From the NCBI RefSeq assembly GCF_030246885.1, contig NZ_CP126739.1, forward strand, positions 1,550,001 to 1,614,000: a stretch of DNA of 64,000 nucleotides. The letters run 5' to 3'. The position numbers and the translations under genes were made by a program. This DNA is from Microbacterium sp. zg-B185 (lineage in GTDB: Bacteria > Actinomycetota > Actinomycetes > Actinomycetales > Microbacteriaceae). Positions 18,114-26,075 of the stretch are shown here, in pieces (positions within the stretch are counted from its first letter, which is position 1; the number at the start of each line of letters is the position of its first letter). Below the pieces are notes generated by a model. That model was not told the origin of the DNA. It was given only the letters and a program-made list of their open reading frames with translations, and searched no databases.

Positions 18114-19007
18114 GTGCCAGACGACGCGAGCACACAGGACTTGGCAGTGGCGACGGAAGCGTTCCAGCGCTGCAGAGGCCGACTCTTCGGCATCGCCTAT
18201 CGCATGCTCGGCAGCGTCGCCGATGCCGAAGACATCCTTCAGGACGTGTGGATCCGCTGGCAATCGACCCGCCGTGACGAGGTGCTCGAGCCGGCGGCGT
18301 TCCTGTCCACGATCACCACCCGGCTGGCGATCAATTCACTCCAGTCCGCGCATACGCGACGGGAGACCTACATCGGTCCGTGGTTGCCGGAGCCGGTCAA
18401 CACGGCCGACGATCCGTCGTTGGGCGCCGAGCGGGGCGAAGCGCTGCAGTACGCGATGCTGATCCTGCTCGAGAAGCTGACTCCCACGGAGCGTGCCGCC
18501 TATGTGCTCCGTGAAGCATTCGACTATCCCTACGACCGGATCGCCGAGATCGTGCAGACCGCACCCGCCACCGCACGGCAGCTCGTGAGCCGGGCGCGCA
18601 AGCACCTGGCCTCGGAGCGGCGAACAGCGGTGGCCACGGGTGAACAGCGCCGCCTGCTGGAGGCGTTCCTCTCCGCCGCGCAGCGGGGGAACGCCGTGGC
18701 GCTGGAAGAGCTGTTCGTCGCGGATGTGGTCAGCTACACCGACGGCAACGGGGTCAAACTGGCCGCGCGCATTCCCGTCGTCGGGCAGTCGCGGGTGGCC
18801 AAGTTCGTCGCCGCGTTCTCCAGTCATTTCTGGACCGGGAAGACCATCGACTGGGTGGAGGTGAATGGTCAGCCCGCCGTGACCCTGTCCGAGGACGGCG
18901 TCGTCACCACGGCGCTGACGCTGACCGTATCCGACCGAGGGATCCATCAGCTGCTCTGGATCATGAGCCCCGACAAGCTTCAGCACGTCACGACGGTGGG
19001 CGCATGA
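18114..19007 (+). CDS. ECF sigma factor, SigJ/ECF41 type, with fused NTF2-like domain
   Basis: RNA polymerase sigma factor of 297 residues. Region 2 is in RLFGIAYRMLGSVADAEDILQDVWIRW and region 4 in LTPTERAAYVLREAFDYPYDRIAEIVQTAPATARQLVSRARKHL. The C-terminal ~120 residues form a SnoaL/NTF2-like regulatory domain, the hallmark of ECF41. The linker motif WLPEP is present, and the C-terminal domain has DGNGVK where the family usually has DGGGK. The start is GTG 18114 (AAAGGG about 10 nt upstream); TTG 18108 is possible. There is no anti-sigma gene; control is expected from the fused domain. Confidence 0.9.
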   Translation: MPDDASTQDLAVATEAFQRCRGRLFGIAYRMLGSVADAEDILQDVWIRWQSTRRDEVLEPAAFLSTITTRLAINSLQSAHTRRETYIGPWLPEPVNTADDPSLGAERGEALQYAMLILLEKLTPTERAAYVLREAFDYPYDRIAEIVQTAPATARQLVSRARKHLASERRTAVATGEQRRLLEAFLSAAQRGNAVALEELFVADVVSYTDGNGVKLAARIPVVGQSRVAKFVAAFSSHFWTGKTIDWVEVNGQPAVTLSEDGVVTTALTLTVSDRGIHQLLWIMSPDKLQHVTTVGA

Positions 19008-19423
19008 CATGGTGGCGCAACCCGTCACGGCACGCGGATCCGAAGACGAAGGCCGTCCAGCAGCGGTGGCACGCGGTTGCCGTGAGCGCACTCGCGGCAA
19101 CGTGCGAACGGCGTGATCCCGAGCAGATCGCGCGGCTGTTCGCCCGCGATGTGGAGCTCGCCGTCGACAGCGGGGGGCTCGTCCCGACACCCGCGGACCG
19201 GGTCGAGGGCGACCGGGCCGCAGCCGATCTGCTCCTGGGGATCCTCGCGCAGTACCCACTGCTCACCCTCGACGTGGGTGCCGTGAACGGTGCGCCCGGG
19301 ATCCTCCTGCGCGAGGGCGGCATCCTGGTCGCGGTGATCAGCGTCGCAACGACGCGCGAGGCGATCTCGCGCATCTGGGTCGTCGTGAACCCGGATAAGC
19401 TCGTGCGCTTCGACGTCGCCTGA
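19004..19423 (+). CDS. Free-standing NTF2/SnoaL-like protein following the sigma gene
   Basis: A 139-residue protein with a pattern like the C-terminal domain of the sigma factor before it: an initial helix (RWHAVAVSALAATCERRDPEQIARLFARDVEL), then alternating strands. It ends NPDKLVRFDVA, compared with SPDKLQHVTTVGA in the sigma factor. The start ATG overlaps the sigma stop by 4 nt (ATGA), so the two are made together. It may be an extra regulatory or ligand-sensing partner of the sigma factor. This is inference from position and similarity; an independent enzyme role is possible. Confidence 0.7.
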   Translation: MTWWRNPSRHADPKTKAVQQRWHAVAVSALAATCERRDPEQIARLFARDVELAVDSGGLVPTPADRVEGDRAAADLLLGILAQYPLLTLDVGAVNGAPGILLREGGILVAVISVATTREAISRIWVVVNPDKLVRFDVA

Positions 19424-19475
19424 AGCTGGGTCCGTGCTGGCGCCGGGCCAGTGCGGAACGGCGGAGAATAGAAGA

Positions 19476-19859
19476 ATGATCCCTGCGCTCCACGACATCG
19501 CCGCCCGCGAGTACGTTCTGCTGACGACGTTCCGTCGAACCGGCGTCCCGGTGGCAACTCCGGTCTGGATCGTCCGGGACGGGGAGGATGCCCTGATCAC
19601 CACCGCCGCCACGTCGGGCAAGGTCAAGCGCCTGGCTCATACCGCCCGCGTGGTGCTGACCCCCTGCGACATGCGAGGACGACTCCTGGACGGCGCTGAA
19701 GCAGTGGAAGCCACGGCGGTCGTGCGCCACGACGAAGACACTCGCGCGCGGATCGACCGCGCGCTGATGCGCAAGTACGGCGCGAAGTACAAGGCGATCC
19801 GGGCCGGGCAGAAGCTGATGCGTTCCAAGAGCGTCTCGGTGACGCTCGTGCTCAACTGA
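19476..19859 (+). CDS. PPOX-class (F420/FMN-type) oxidoreductase family protein
   Basis: A 127-residue split-barrel flavin-binding protein. Family features are REYVLLTTFRRTGVPVATPVWIVRDGEDALITTAATSGKVKRLAH, beginning near residue 10, then VLTPCDMRGRL. The related families reduce small molecules with F420 or bind FMN; the cofactor cannot be told from sequence alone. The ATG at 19476 is preferred over a GTG-like start 42 nt upstream because GGAG lies just ahead of it. It has its own spacing of about 50 nt from the sigma operon and converges on the serine hydrolase gene. Confidence 0.85.
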   Translation: MIPALHDIAAREYVLLTTFRRTGVPVATPVWIVRDGEDALITTAATSGKVKRLAHTARVVLTPCDMRGRLLDGAEAVEATAVVRHDEDTRARIDRALMRKYGAKYKAIRAGQKLMRSKSVSVTLVLN

Positions 19860-19935
19860 TGCGCTGCTGCCTTCCGCGTCGGTAGCCGCGTGATTCGGGC
19901 TCTGTCACGCCGGCGACACTGTCCCTGCTCCGGGT

Positions 19936-21993
19936 TCAGATCCGTTCAGCACTGAGCCTGATGGTCTCTCCGGCCATCCCGAACACGGCGACGAGCGATC
20001 CGGCGGGCAGCACTCCCCAGCCGGTCGCCACATCGATCGGATCACCGTCCGCGGTGTACGCGCGCCAGCTGCCGTCGCCGGTCGAACTCAGCCGCGTCTC
20101 GGCGGGGACGGAACGCCATTGCGCGGCGGAATCGACGCCGATCGATATCCGCACCACGCCTTCCTCCAGGGGTGGGATGCTCTCGACGGGGCGATACGTC
20201 GCCGAGCCGAACTGCACCCACTCCTCGCCCTCGCGCAACAGTATGCGCAGGTCGTTCATGTCGCGCCCGTTCACCGCGGGCAGCTGCACGAACATCGACG
20301 CGAGATCGTCGCTGTCTCGCGGATCGACGGGCGTCGATCCCTGGGCATGGGTGACCCACAGATAGCCGGTGCCATCCGGATCCGCCATGGTCAGGGTCGG
20401 GTTGCCGTTCCAGAGCAGCGAGTCGGAGCGCTCGTTGACGATGACCCAGCTCCGCTCCGCCCGTTCCGTCCAGGTGGCGCGGAGCGCGTCGTGCGGTGAC
20501 ACCTTCTCGCCGAGGATGGTGGTCTCCAGAAAGGTCCCCTGCGGTTCGGCAAGCTGAAGCACCAGGTAGGTCCGTCCCAAGGCGGAACGGGTCTGCAACG
20601 ATCGTGACGGCTCGGTCGTGCTCCAGAAGAGGCCGTCGCTGCGCAGCGTGTAGAAATCCGGCGGCACCCATTTTCCGCCGGCGTACGCATCCACGGCGAG
20701 CGAGTCCTCCGGCGTGGCTCCCACGCGCACCAGCATCGACCCGGCGTAGGAACCGACCATCGCGTCCAGCTGACCGGTCGTAGGGCGTGCCTCCGGCGGG
20801 TCGTGGTCGACGGATGCACCCGGCGGCAGCACAGCGCCATGGATTTCGCTGATCGCGTTGCGCAGGACGGTCTGCGCCAGAGTGCTCAGCATCCCCGAAC
20901 CGACCTGCCGGCCCGCGGCCGTGATGATCACCGCGACGTCGGAATCCGGAGCAAGCAGGAACGCCGCGTGGTAATCCACCGTGTCGCCGCCTTTGCCCCA
21001 GCCGCGTGCACCGACTGCCTCCAGCCCGGGATCGGCCACCGTGTCCCAGCCCAGACCGTACCGGAAGGCCGTCGAGGCGATAGGGTCCAGCGTGCCGGAC
21101 ATGTGGTCCAGACCCATCTGCTGGATCGAAGCGGGGGAGATCACCTGCCGGCCACGCCACGTGCCGTCGCCGAGCAGCACCGCCGCCAGCCGTGCCAGCT
21201 CGTGCGGTGTCGAGAACAGGGCGCCGGACGCGTAGAGGTTGAGGTATTCCGGAGGCTGGGCCTCGCCGTCGACGATCACCGGTGCGAACCCGCCGGGCTC
21301 CAGCGGATCCGTGGGGTACATCGACGCGGTCATGCCGAGCGGCTCGAACACTCGGGCCTGGACGTATTCGGTGAACGGGATGCCGCTGACCCGTTCGACC
21401 AGGAGACCGGCCATGGTGAAGCAGTCGTTGCAGTACACCGCGACCGATCCCGGCATGCTCTTGAGCCGGGAACGAGCGAGCTGCGCGAGCATCTGCTCGG
21501 CGTAGTCGGCGAACGGGGCGGACGTGAAGCCGTTGGCGTAATCGGTGCCGGGGAACCCGGCGGAGTGGTTCAGCAGCATACGCACGGTGACCCGTGTGTA
21601 GCCCGGGTCCTCCATCCGGAAATCGGTGATGTAGTCCGCGACCGCCGCGTCGAGGTCCACCTTCCCGGCGTCGACCAGCTGCATGACCGCCACCGTCGTG
21701 ACGATCTTGCTGACCGACCCGATGCCGTACAGCGTCTCGGCGGTCGGCGCTGTGCCGCGCGTGTCGACCGCGCCGAAGGTGGCAGACCAGGCGAGCTCGT
21801 CGCCGGCGACCAGCGCCAGGGAAAGGGATGTCCCATCGTGCGCGGCGAGCAGGGCTTCCGCGTCCTGGCTCGCGATGGAGGCGGTCCGCGAGAAGTCCGA
21901 GGTCTTCGGGGTCGCTGCGATCGTCACCGCGACCACCGTGATGATGGCGGCGCAGGCCGCGAATGCCGCGTACACGGGCGAGGTCGCCCTCAT
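19936..21993 (-). CDS. Secreted or membrane-anchored serine hydrolase (class C beta-lactamase fold) with long C-terminal extension
   Basis: A 685-residue protein of the penicillin-binding/beta-lactamase-related hydrolases. A hydrophobic signal or anchor spans about residues 7-28. The catalytic motifs are visible: SVSK (residues 93-96), YCN (187-189) and KGG in GWGKGGDT. The hydrolase domain ends near residue 385, leaving about 300 residues of extracellular, beta-rich sequence of unknown role. Of two adjacent ATGs the second (21993) is chosen because AAGGAG is 6 nt before it. It is divergent from the ArsR operon across 194 bp. The substrate is unknown; a peptidase or esterase role is as likely as beta-lactam hydrolysis. 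Confidence 0.85.
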   Translation of the reverse strand: MRATSPVYAAFAACAAIITVVAVTIAATPKTSDFSRTASIASQDAEALLAAHDGTSLSLALVAGDELAWSATFGAVDTRGTAPTAETLYGIGSVSKIVTTVAVMQLVDAGKVDLDAAVADYITDFRMEDPGYTRVTVRMLLNHSAGFPGTDYANGFTSAPFADYAEQMLAQLARSRLKSMPGSVAVYCNDCFTMAGLLVERVSGIPFTEYVQARVFEPLGMTASMYPTDPLEPGGFAPVIVDGEAQPPEYLNLYASGALFSTPHELARLAAVLLGDGTWRGRQVISPASIQQMGLDHMSGTLDPIASTAFRYGLGWDTVADPGLEAVGARGWGKGGDTVDYHAAFLLAPDSDVAVIITAAGRQVGSGMLSTLAQTVLRNAISEIHGAVLPPGASVDHDPPEARPTTGQLDAMVGSYAGSMLVRVGATPEDSLAVDAYAGGKWVPPDFYTLRSDGLFWSTTEPSRSLQTRSALGRTYLVLQLAEPQGTFLETTILGEKVSPHDALRATWTERAERSWVIVNERSDSLLWNGNPTLTMADPDGTGYLWVTHAQGSTPVDPRDSDDLASMFVQLPAVNGRDMNDLRILLREGEEWVQFGSATYRPVESIPPLEEGVVRISIGVDSAAQWRSVPAETRLSSTGDGSWRAYTADGDPIDVATGWGVLPAGSLVAVFGMAGETIRLSAERI

Positions 21994-22155
21994 CATGCAC
22001 TCCTTCGTGCCGAGGGGGGCGCCATCGAGCGTGCACGCCATGTGGCGACGGAGGTGGCGACCCCAGCACCCGCGTGGGCGTCAGTCTCCCGCATCCGTTC
22101 TGCAGAGCGCAAATGCTGGTGCACCGCTGATCGCCCTTCACCACGTCGCGCTTGT

Positions 22156-22171
22156 ACAAACGAATGCTTGT
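22156..22171. promoter_or_regulatory. Candidate ArsR operator
   Basis: An imperfect 16-bp inverted repeat, ACAAACGAATGCTTGT, lies 16 nt before the ArsR-family start, in the divergent region with the serine hydrolase. ArsR repressors bind such dyads, so autoregulation is likely. Confidence 0.5.
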
Positions 22172-22187
22172 GGTCACACTGGTAGGC

Positions 22188-22514
22188 ATGGAACCGGCAG
22201 CCCTCGACAAGGCGTTTCGCGCCCTCGCAGATGAACACCGCCGGGCGATCCTCGCGTTGGTGCGCGACGGTCGGCGGCCGGTCGGGGAGATCGCCGCCGA
22301 GCTGGGGCTGTCGCAGCAGACCGTGTCGCATCACCTGAAGGTGCTCAGCCGGGCCGGGCTGGTCGCTGGCACCCGATCCGGCACCCGGCACATGTTCGCC
22401 GTGCGTGTGGAGGGCCTCGCGGTCGGCAAGGCGTTCTTCGATGACTTCTGGCCGGAGCGCCTCACACGCCTCAAGCGCGCGGTCGAGAGCAGCGCGGAGG
22501 GGCTCGATGGCTGA
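22188..22514 (+). CDS. ArsR-family winged-helix transcriptional regulator
   Basis: A 108-residue DNA-binding protein: FRALADEHRRAILALVRDGRRPVGEIAAELGLSQQTVSHHLKVLSRAGLV is the ArsR winged helix with its recognition helix. There is no CxC metal site, so it is not an arsenic sensor; it resembles the type paired with AHSA1/SRPBCC proteins. The gene overlaps the next start by 8 nt. It probably represses its own operon and possibly the divergent hydrolase through the dyad at 22156-22171. Confidence 0.9.
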   Translation: MEPAALDKAFRALADEHRRAILALVRDGRRPVGEIAAELGLSQQTVSHHLKVLSRAGLVAGTRSGTRHMFAVRVEGLAVGKAFFDDFWPERLTRLKRAVESSAEGLDG

Positions 22515-22938
22515 GCATCGATCCAGCGTCGAGATCGCGGCAGCACCGGAGCGCGTCTTCGAGTATCTGATCACCGCGGATGGGATCACCGCGTGGATGG
22601 GCGATTGGGCGCAGGTGGAGCCGACCCCCGGCGGCGAGTTCTCGGTGAACATCGCCGGTTACGGCGCCCGCGGAACCTTCCTGGAGGTGGACAGGCCGCG
22701 GCGGGTCATCGTCTCGTGGGGATTCGAGGGCAGCGCGACACTGCCGCCGGGTTCATCCACCGTGTCGTTCGAGCTGACCGCCACCGCCCTGGGCACGCGG
22801 GTCGAGGTGGTGCACACCGACTTGCCCGAGGGTGAGGTCGCCGGGCACGTCGACGGGTGGCAGCACTTCGTCGCGCGACTGGCGTTGGTCGCCACCGGCC
22901 GGAATCTGCCGGCGGATGACTGGACGCCCTCAGCATGA
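22507..22938 (+). CDS. SRPBCC (AHSA1-like) protein
   Basis: A 143-residue START/Bet v1-fold protein that can bind a hydrophobic ligand. Typical features are VEIAAAPERVFEYLITADGITAWMG at the N-terminus, GYGARGTFLEVDRPRRVIVSWGFEG in the middle, and GWQHFVARLALVATG at the end. Coupled to the ArsR gene by an 8-nt overlap; this pair is widespread in actinobacteria. The ligand and physiological role are unknown. The stop overlaps the ATG of the next short frame. Confidence 0.9.
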   Translation: MAEHRSSVEIAAAPERVFEYLITADGITAWMGDWAQVEPTPGGEFSVNIAGYGARGTFLEVDRPRRVIVSWGFEGSATLPPGSSTVSFELTATALGTRVEVVHTDLPEGEVAGHVDGWQHFVARLALVATGRNLPADDWTPSA

Positions 22939-23159
22939 CCACCACCGAGTACGAAGGAAAGCACGGGATGCCGAACCCCACCACACCGCAAGCCATCGTC
23001 GATGCCTACCACCGGGCCTGGACCAGCGGCGATGTCGATCGCGCACTGGATCACGTGTCGGATTCGCTGATCTGCGAGCTGTTCACCGTGGAAGGCGATC
23101 AGATCACCGATATCCGCCTGTCCTTCGACCGGCTCGGCTACCTGCCGCACGGGGGGTGA
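22935..23159 (+). pseudogene. NTF2/SnoaL-like gene with internal in-frame deletion
   Basis: An open frame of 74 residues. Residues 16-42 (TPQAIVDAYHRAWTSGDVDRALDHVSD) are the usual first helices of a SnoaL-like protein. The following part (LICELFTVEGDQITDIRLSFDRLGYLP) is its usual last two strands. The roughly 50 residues between them, which form most of the sheet and the ligand pocket, are absent. No stop or shift is present, so a small protein could still be made, but it cannot fold as a normal NTF2 domain. It overlaps the SRPBCC gene (ATGA) and remains in the operon. Confidence 0.65.
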
Positions 23160-23163
23160 GCCG

Positions 23164-23493
23164 ATGCCGACGCAGGTTGACCGGCGTGACCTGTTGAACA
23201 GGATCAAGCAGCTGCTGCCCGCCGAGTCCGTGCGCGAGGTCTCCATGTTCGGGGCCGTCGCCGTCATGGTCGAGGACACCATGCTCGTCGCCGTCAACAA
23301 AGACGGCAGTCTGCTCGTGCGCATCGACCCCGCGGACGACGCGACGCTGCTTCAGCGATCGGAGGCCACACGGGCGGAGATGGGTGCGGGCAGGTCCATG
23401 GGCATCGGCTGGATTCGCGTCGACGGCGCCGCCGCCGCCGACGAGGCGATCCTCAGCCTGTGGGTTCAGCACGCGCGCCGGCGTCCAGCGTGA
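23164..23493 (+). CDS. TfoX/Sxy N-terminal domain protein
   Basis: A 109-residue protein with the TfoX_N fold: LLPAESVREVSMFGAVAVMVEDTMLVAVNKDGSLLVRID, and MGIGWIRVDG. Stand-alone TfoX_N proteins are common in actinobacteria and have no proven link to competence. It follows the deleted NTF2 gene by 4 nt, last in the ArsR operon. Its 3' end overlaps the end of the convergent saccharopine dehydrogenase-like gene by 41 nt. Confidence 0.85.
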   Translation: MPTQVDRRDLLNRIKQLLPAESVREVSMFGAVAVMVEDTMLVAVNKDGSLLVRIDPADDATLLQRSEATRAEMGAGRSMGIGWIRVDGAAAADEAILSLWVQHARRRPA

Positions 23494-24664
23494 ACCCGTG
23501 CCGGCGCAATCGATCGGCGAGCGCCTCTCCCATCGCCACCATCGGCGTCAGAACCCCGGAGCGGTCGGGCAGGTCATCGAGTGCGAGGCTGAGCGCCGAC
23601 TCACCGAGCATCACACCGGTGCCCCCGTAGCCGGGATCGTACGGCGCCGCCACGCGCGTGCGGACGGGGTCGCCTTCGACGGGGTAGATGTCGATGTCGA
23701 GGGCGAAGCGGCCGCGGGCGATCGCCGTCGCCCCGGGGCCGGCCCCCGGCGCGGGCAGAACACGGTCCAGGATCGCCCGGCTCGGCCGAAACGCCACGCC
23801 GGCGACGAAACCCGCCGTCCCCAGGCCGATTCCCGCGGCGCGCACGAAGCCGGGCAGCCCGCGTCCTGTGCTCACGACCTCGCGGTACCGCATGAGCTGA
23901 CCGTAGCTCCAGCCCGTCAGGTGGTTGCTGCGCTGGACGATCTGCTGGTTGTAGGCGCCCATGATGAACGGCGCCTGCCACACCCCGCGCTCTCTGCCCC
24001 ACACACGCGGGTCACGGCCGGGCAGACGAACGGAGGGACCGGGTGTGAGTGCATACGGATCCCCGACGATGCGGCGGGCCGCGGCATCCGTTCTGACCTC
24101 CTTCATCTGCTGGCGCAGCGAGTCGATGGTTCCGCCGCTGATCCCGCCGCGCAGCGATCGCACGCGCAGCGTCGCCGCGATGATCGGCACGCCGCCGGCG
24201 GCCGCATGGCCCAGACCGAGGCCGAGATCGGACGGGATCGAGTCGAAGCCGCACGAGTGGACGATCTTCGCTCCGCTCTGCTGGGCGGCGTCGTGATTGT
24301 CGCGGATGCTGCGCGCGACGAAGATGCTCTCCCCGGCCAGGTCGGCGTACGACGTGCCGGCCCGTGCGGAGGCGGAGACGACGCGCTCGCCGTAGCGCAG
24401 ATACGGCCCGACCGTCGTCGCGATCACGGACGTCGAGGCGGCGAGGCGGGTGACACCCGCGTCGTCCGCGGTGTCCACCTCGATCGTCGGCCAGTTCACG
24501 CCGAGCTCACGCGTGAGGCTCAGCAGCCGTGCGCTCGATCGTCCCGCGACGGCGATGCGCGCGCCCTCGGGCGCGGATCGGGCCAGATGCTCGGCGGTGA
24601 ACCGCCCGACGAAGCCCGTGGCGCCGAGCAGGACGATGTCATGTTCGCGGTCGTTCGTGCCCAT
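23453..24664 (-). CDS. Saccharopine dehydrogenase-like / trans-acting enoyl reductase family protein
   Basis: A 403-residue oxidoreductase with an N-terminal Rossmann fold, HDIVLLGATGFVGRFTAEHLA. Internal features are TTVGPYLRYGERVVSASARAGTSYADLAGE and SCGFDSIPSDLG, diagnostic of the saccharopine dehydrogenase NADP-binding family that includes mycobacterial Rv2449c-like proteins and the trans-acting enoyl reductase. A hydrophobic patch lies in GFVRAAGIGLGTAGFVAGVAF. The substrate is unknown; lysine metabolism is not implied. The gene stands alone. Confidence 0.88.
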   Translation of the reverse strand: MGTNDREHDIVLLGATGFVGRFTAEHLARSAPEGARIAVAGRSSARLLSLTRELGVNWPTIEVDTADDAGVTRLAASTSVIATTVGPYLRYGERVVSASARAGTSYADLAGESIFVARSIRDNHDAAQQSGAKIVHSCGFDSIPSDLGLGLGHAAAGGVPIIAATLRVRSLRGGISGGTIDSLRQQMKEVRTDAAARRIVGDPYALTPGPSVRLPGRDPRVWGRERGVWQAPFIMGAYNQQIVQRSNHLTGWSYGQLMRYREVVSTGRGLPGFVRAAGIGLGTAGFVAGVAFRPSRAILDRVLPAPGAGPGATAIARGRFALDIDIYPVEGDPVRTRVAAPYDPGYGGTGVMLGESALSLALDDLPDRSGVLTPMVAMGEALADRLRRHGFTLDAGARAEPTG

Positions 24665-24741
24665 GGCACGCGAGCCTACGCGCGGCAGACCGCCGCAGGC
24701 ACCGGCTTGCGTGCGCGCGTCTGACCCCTACGGCGCCCTCG

Positions 24742-25266
24742 TCATCGTGAACGGAACCGCAGCACCAGTCGCACCATGCTCGGCAGCCCGCGCGAGGTGG
24801 CCGGGTGCCCGGTGATGCGCTCCAGGGTCGGGGTGGCGTGTCCCTCGCCCGCGATCCTGTTGCGCACGAGCGCCCAGCGCGGACCGGTGTCGACGAGTTC
24901 GCAGCGATTGCGGTCTGCTTCACCGACGACCTGCGCATCCTCGAGGTCGATGGTGCCACCGCGGTGCGCGGTGAATTCGAACCGCCGTGGCTCGCTCACT
25001 CCGGCGTACCTGTCGACGACCGCCGCCACGTCCTGGAAGGCGATCCAGAACATGTCACGTTCATGTCCCGAGCGGATGGCGATCGCCGCAGCAGCGGCGT
25101 CCACCACCGTTTCCGGGGATCGCGCATCGAACAGGATCGTCCCGTTGCTCTGGAACGTCACCGCGTCGGGGCACCCGGCGTCGGCGAAGCCGGCCAGGAT
25201 GGCGTCGGTGGACGGGTGGCCGCGCTGGCCTTGGTTGACGTTCCGCATGAGGGCGACGCAGCGCAT
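24742..25266 (-). CDS. DUF1697 family protein
   Basis: A 174-residue soluble protein: CVALMRNVNQGQRGHPSTDAILAGFADAGCPDAVTFQSNGTILFDA is the family N-terminus (usually LLRGINVGG, here RNVNQG). Function unknown. It lies 11 nt after the ABC permease gene and in the same direction, so it is probably the third gene of that operon, though a functional link is not evident. Confidence 0.82.
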   Translation of the reverse strand: MRCVALMRNVNQGQRGHPSTDAILAGFADAGCPDAVTFQSNGTILFDARSPETVVDAAAAAIAIRSGHERDMFWIAFQDVAAVVDRYAGVSEPRRFEFTAHRGGTIDLEDAQVVGEADRNRCELVDTGPRWALVRNRIAGEGHATPTLERITGHPATSRGLPSMVRLVLRFRSR

Positions 25267-25277
25267 CCGTCCTCCGG

Positions 25278-26075
25278 TCAGCCCGTGACGTCGCGGCGCT
25301 GCAGCGCCCCGGCACAGGCAGCGATCAGGACAGCGGTCGCAGCCCACAGCGCGGTCAGCCCGACCGGATCGGCGCCGTCGGCGAGCGGGGACTGGTGGTA
25401 TGCCCACGAGTACGGTGAGAAGGAGCGCAGCCACTCCGCTTCCGGCAGCTGGTTGGCGACCGCGGTCAGGACGTACCCGAGGACCGCGACCCCGGCTCCC
25501 GCCCCGATCGCCCACAGTCGTCTGCCGCTGAGGGCGCCTGCCAGGAGCGCCACTGCGCCGCACAGCGCGGTCAGTCCCCACAGCGCGACGGTGGCTCCGA
25601 CGATGTTCGCCCCATCCAGTCCGAGGGTGGCCGGCGCGTCGAGAAGCGCGACGATCGCGCCGGCCGCTGCGCTGAGCCAGAGGAGGCGCAGCAGCATCGC
25701 CAGCGCGGACTGGAGTGCATAGGATCGCCGCGCGATGCCATGGGCGAGATCCAGCTCGAGACGGCCCGATTCCTCCGCACCCGCGACCGCGCCGGCGCCC
25801 CACGCGATGGCGGCGATGCTCAGCAGCAGGAATCCGATGAGCCCGTAGAACGTCGATTGGGTGTATCCCGCGCCCGTTCCGATCTGGTCGTATCCGAGCG
25901 CGGCGACCAGTTCTGGCGGCAGGCTTTCGATGACCTGCTGCAGCTGGCCATTGCCGCCGATACTCGGAAACAGCGGGAGGTACAGCGCCAGCGCCGCCGC
26001 GACGCCTGCGGTCCAGCCCAGCAGCCCGCGCCATGACTCCCGCAGGGTCCGCCGCAGCAGGGCCAGCTCACGCAT
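25278..26075 (-). CDS. ABC-2 type transporter permease
   Basis: A 265-residue membrane protein with about six hydrophobic segments, starting RGLLGWTAGVAAALALYLPLF and including TQSTFYGLIGFLLLSIAAIAWGAGAVAGAEESGRLELDLAHGI, a cytoplasmic loop typical of ABC-2 permeases. It overlaps the ATP-binding protein gene by 8 nt. Together they form an exporter; the substrate (drug, lipid or other) cannot be read from sequence. Confidence 0.85.
   Translation of the reverse strand: MRELALLRRTLRESWRGLLGWTAGVAAALALYLPLFPSIGGNGQLQQVIESLPPELVAALGYDQIGTGAGYTQSTFYGLIGFLLLSIAAIAWGAGAVAGAEESGRLELDLAHGIARRSYALQSALAMLLRLLWLSAAAGAIVALLDAPATLGLDGANIVGATVALWGLTALCGAVALLAGALSGRRLWAIGAGAGVAVLGYVLTAVANQLPEAEWLRSFSPYSWAYHQSPLADGADPVGLTALWAATAVLIAACAGALQRRDVTG

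Noticed and set aside
18105..19423. Possible anti-sigma factor with the ECF gene
   Set aside because: No membrane helix or zinc-binding anti-sigma motif is present; the adjacent protein is NTF2-like, fitting ECF41.
22188..22514. Arsenic or metal resistance function for the ArsR gene
   Set aside because: No CxC metal-binding motif, and its neighbours are SRPBCC and TfoX proteins rather than arsenic genes.
23164..23493. Competence regulation by the TfoX-like protein together with comEA-comEC
   Set aside because: Only the TfoX_N domain is present, the com genes are 20 kb away, and no shared regulatory site was found.
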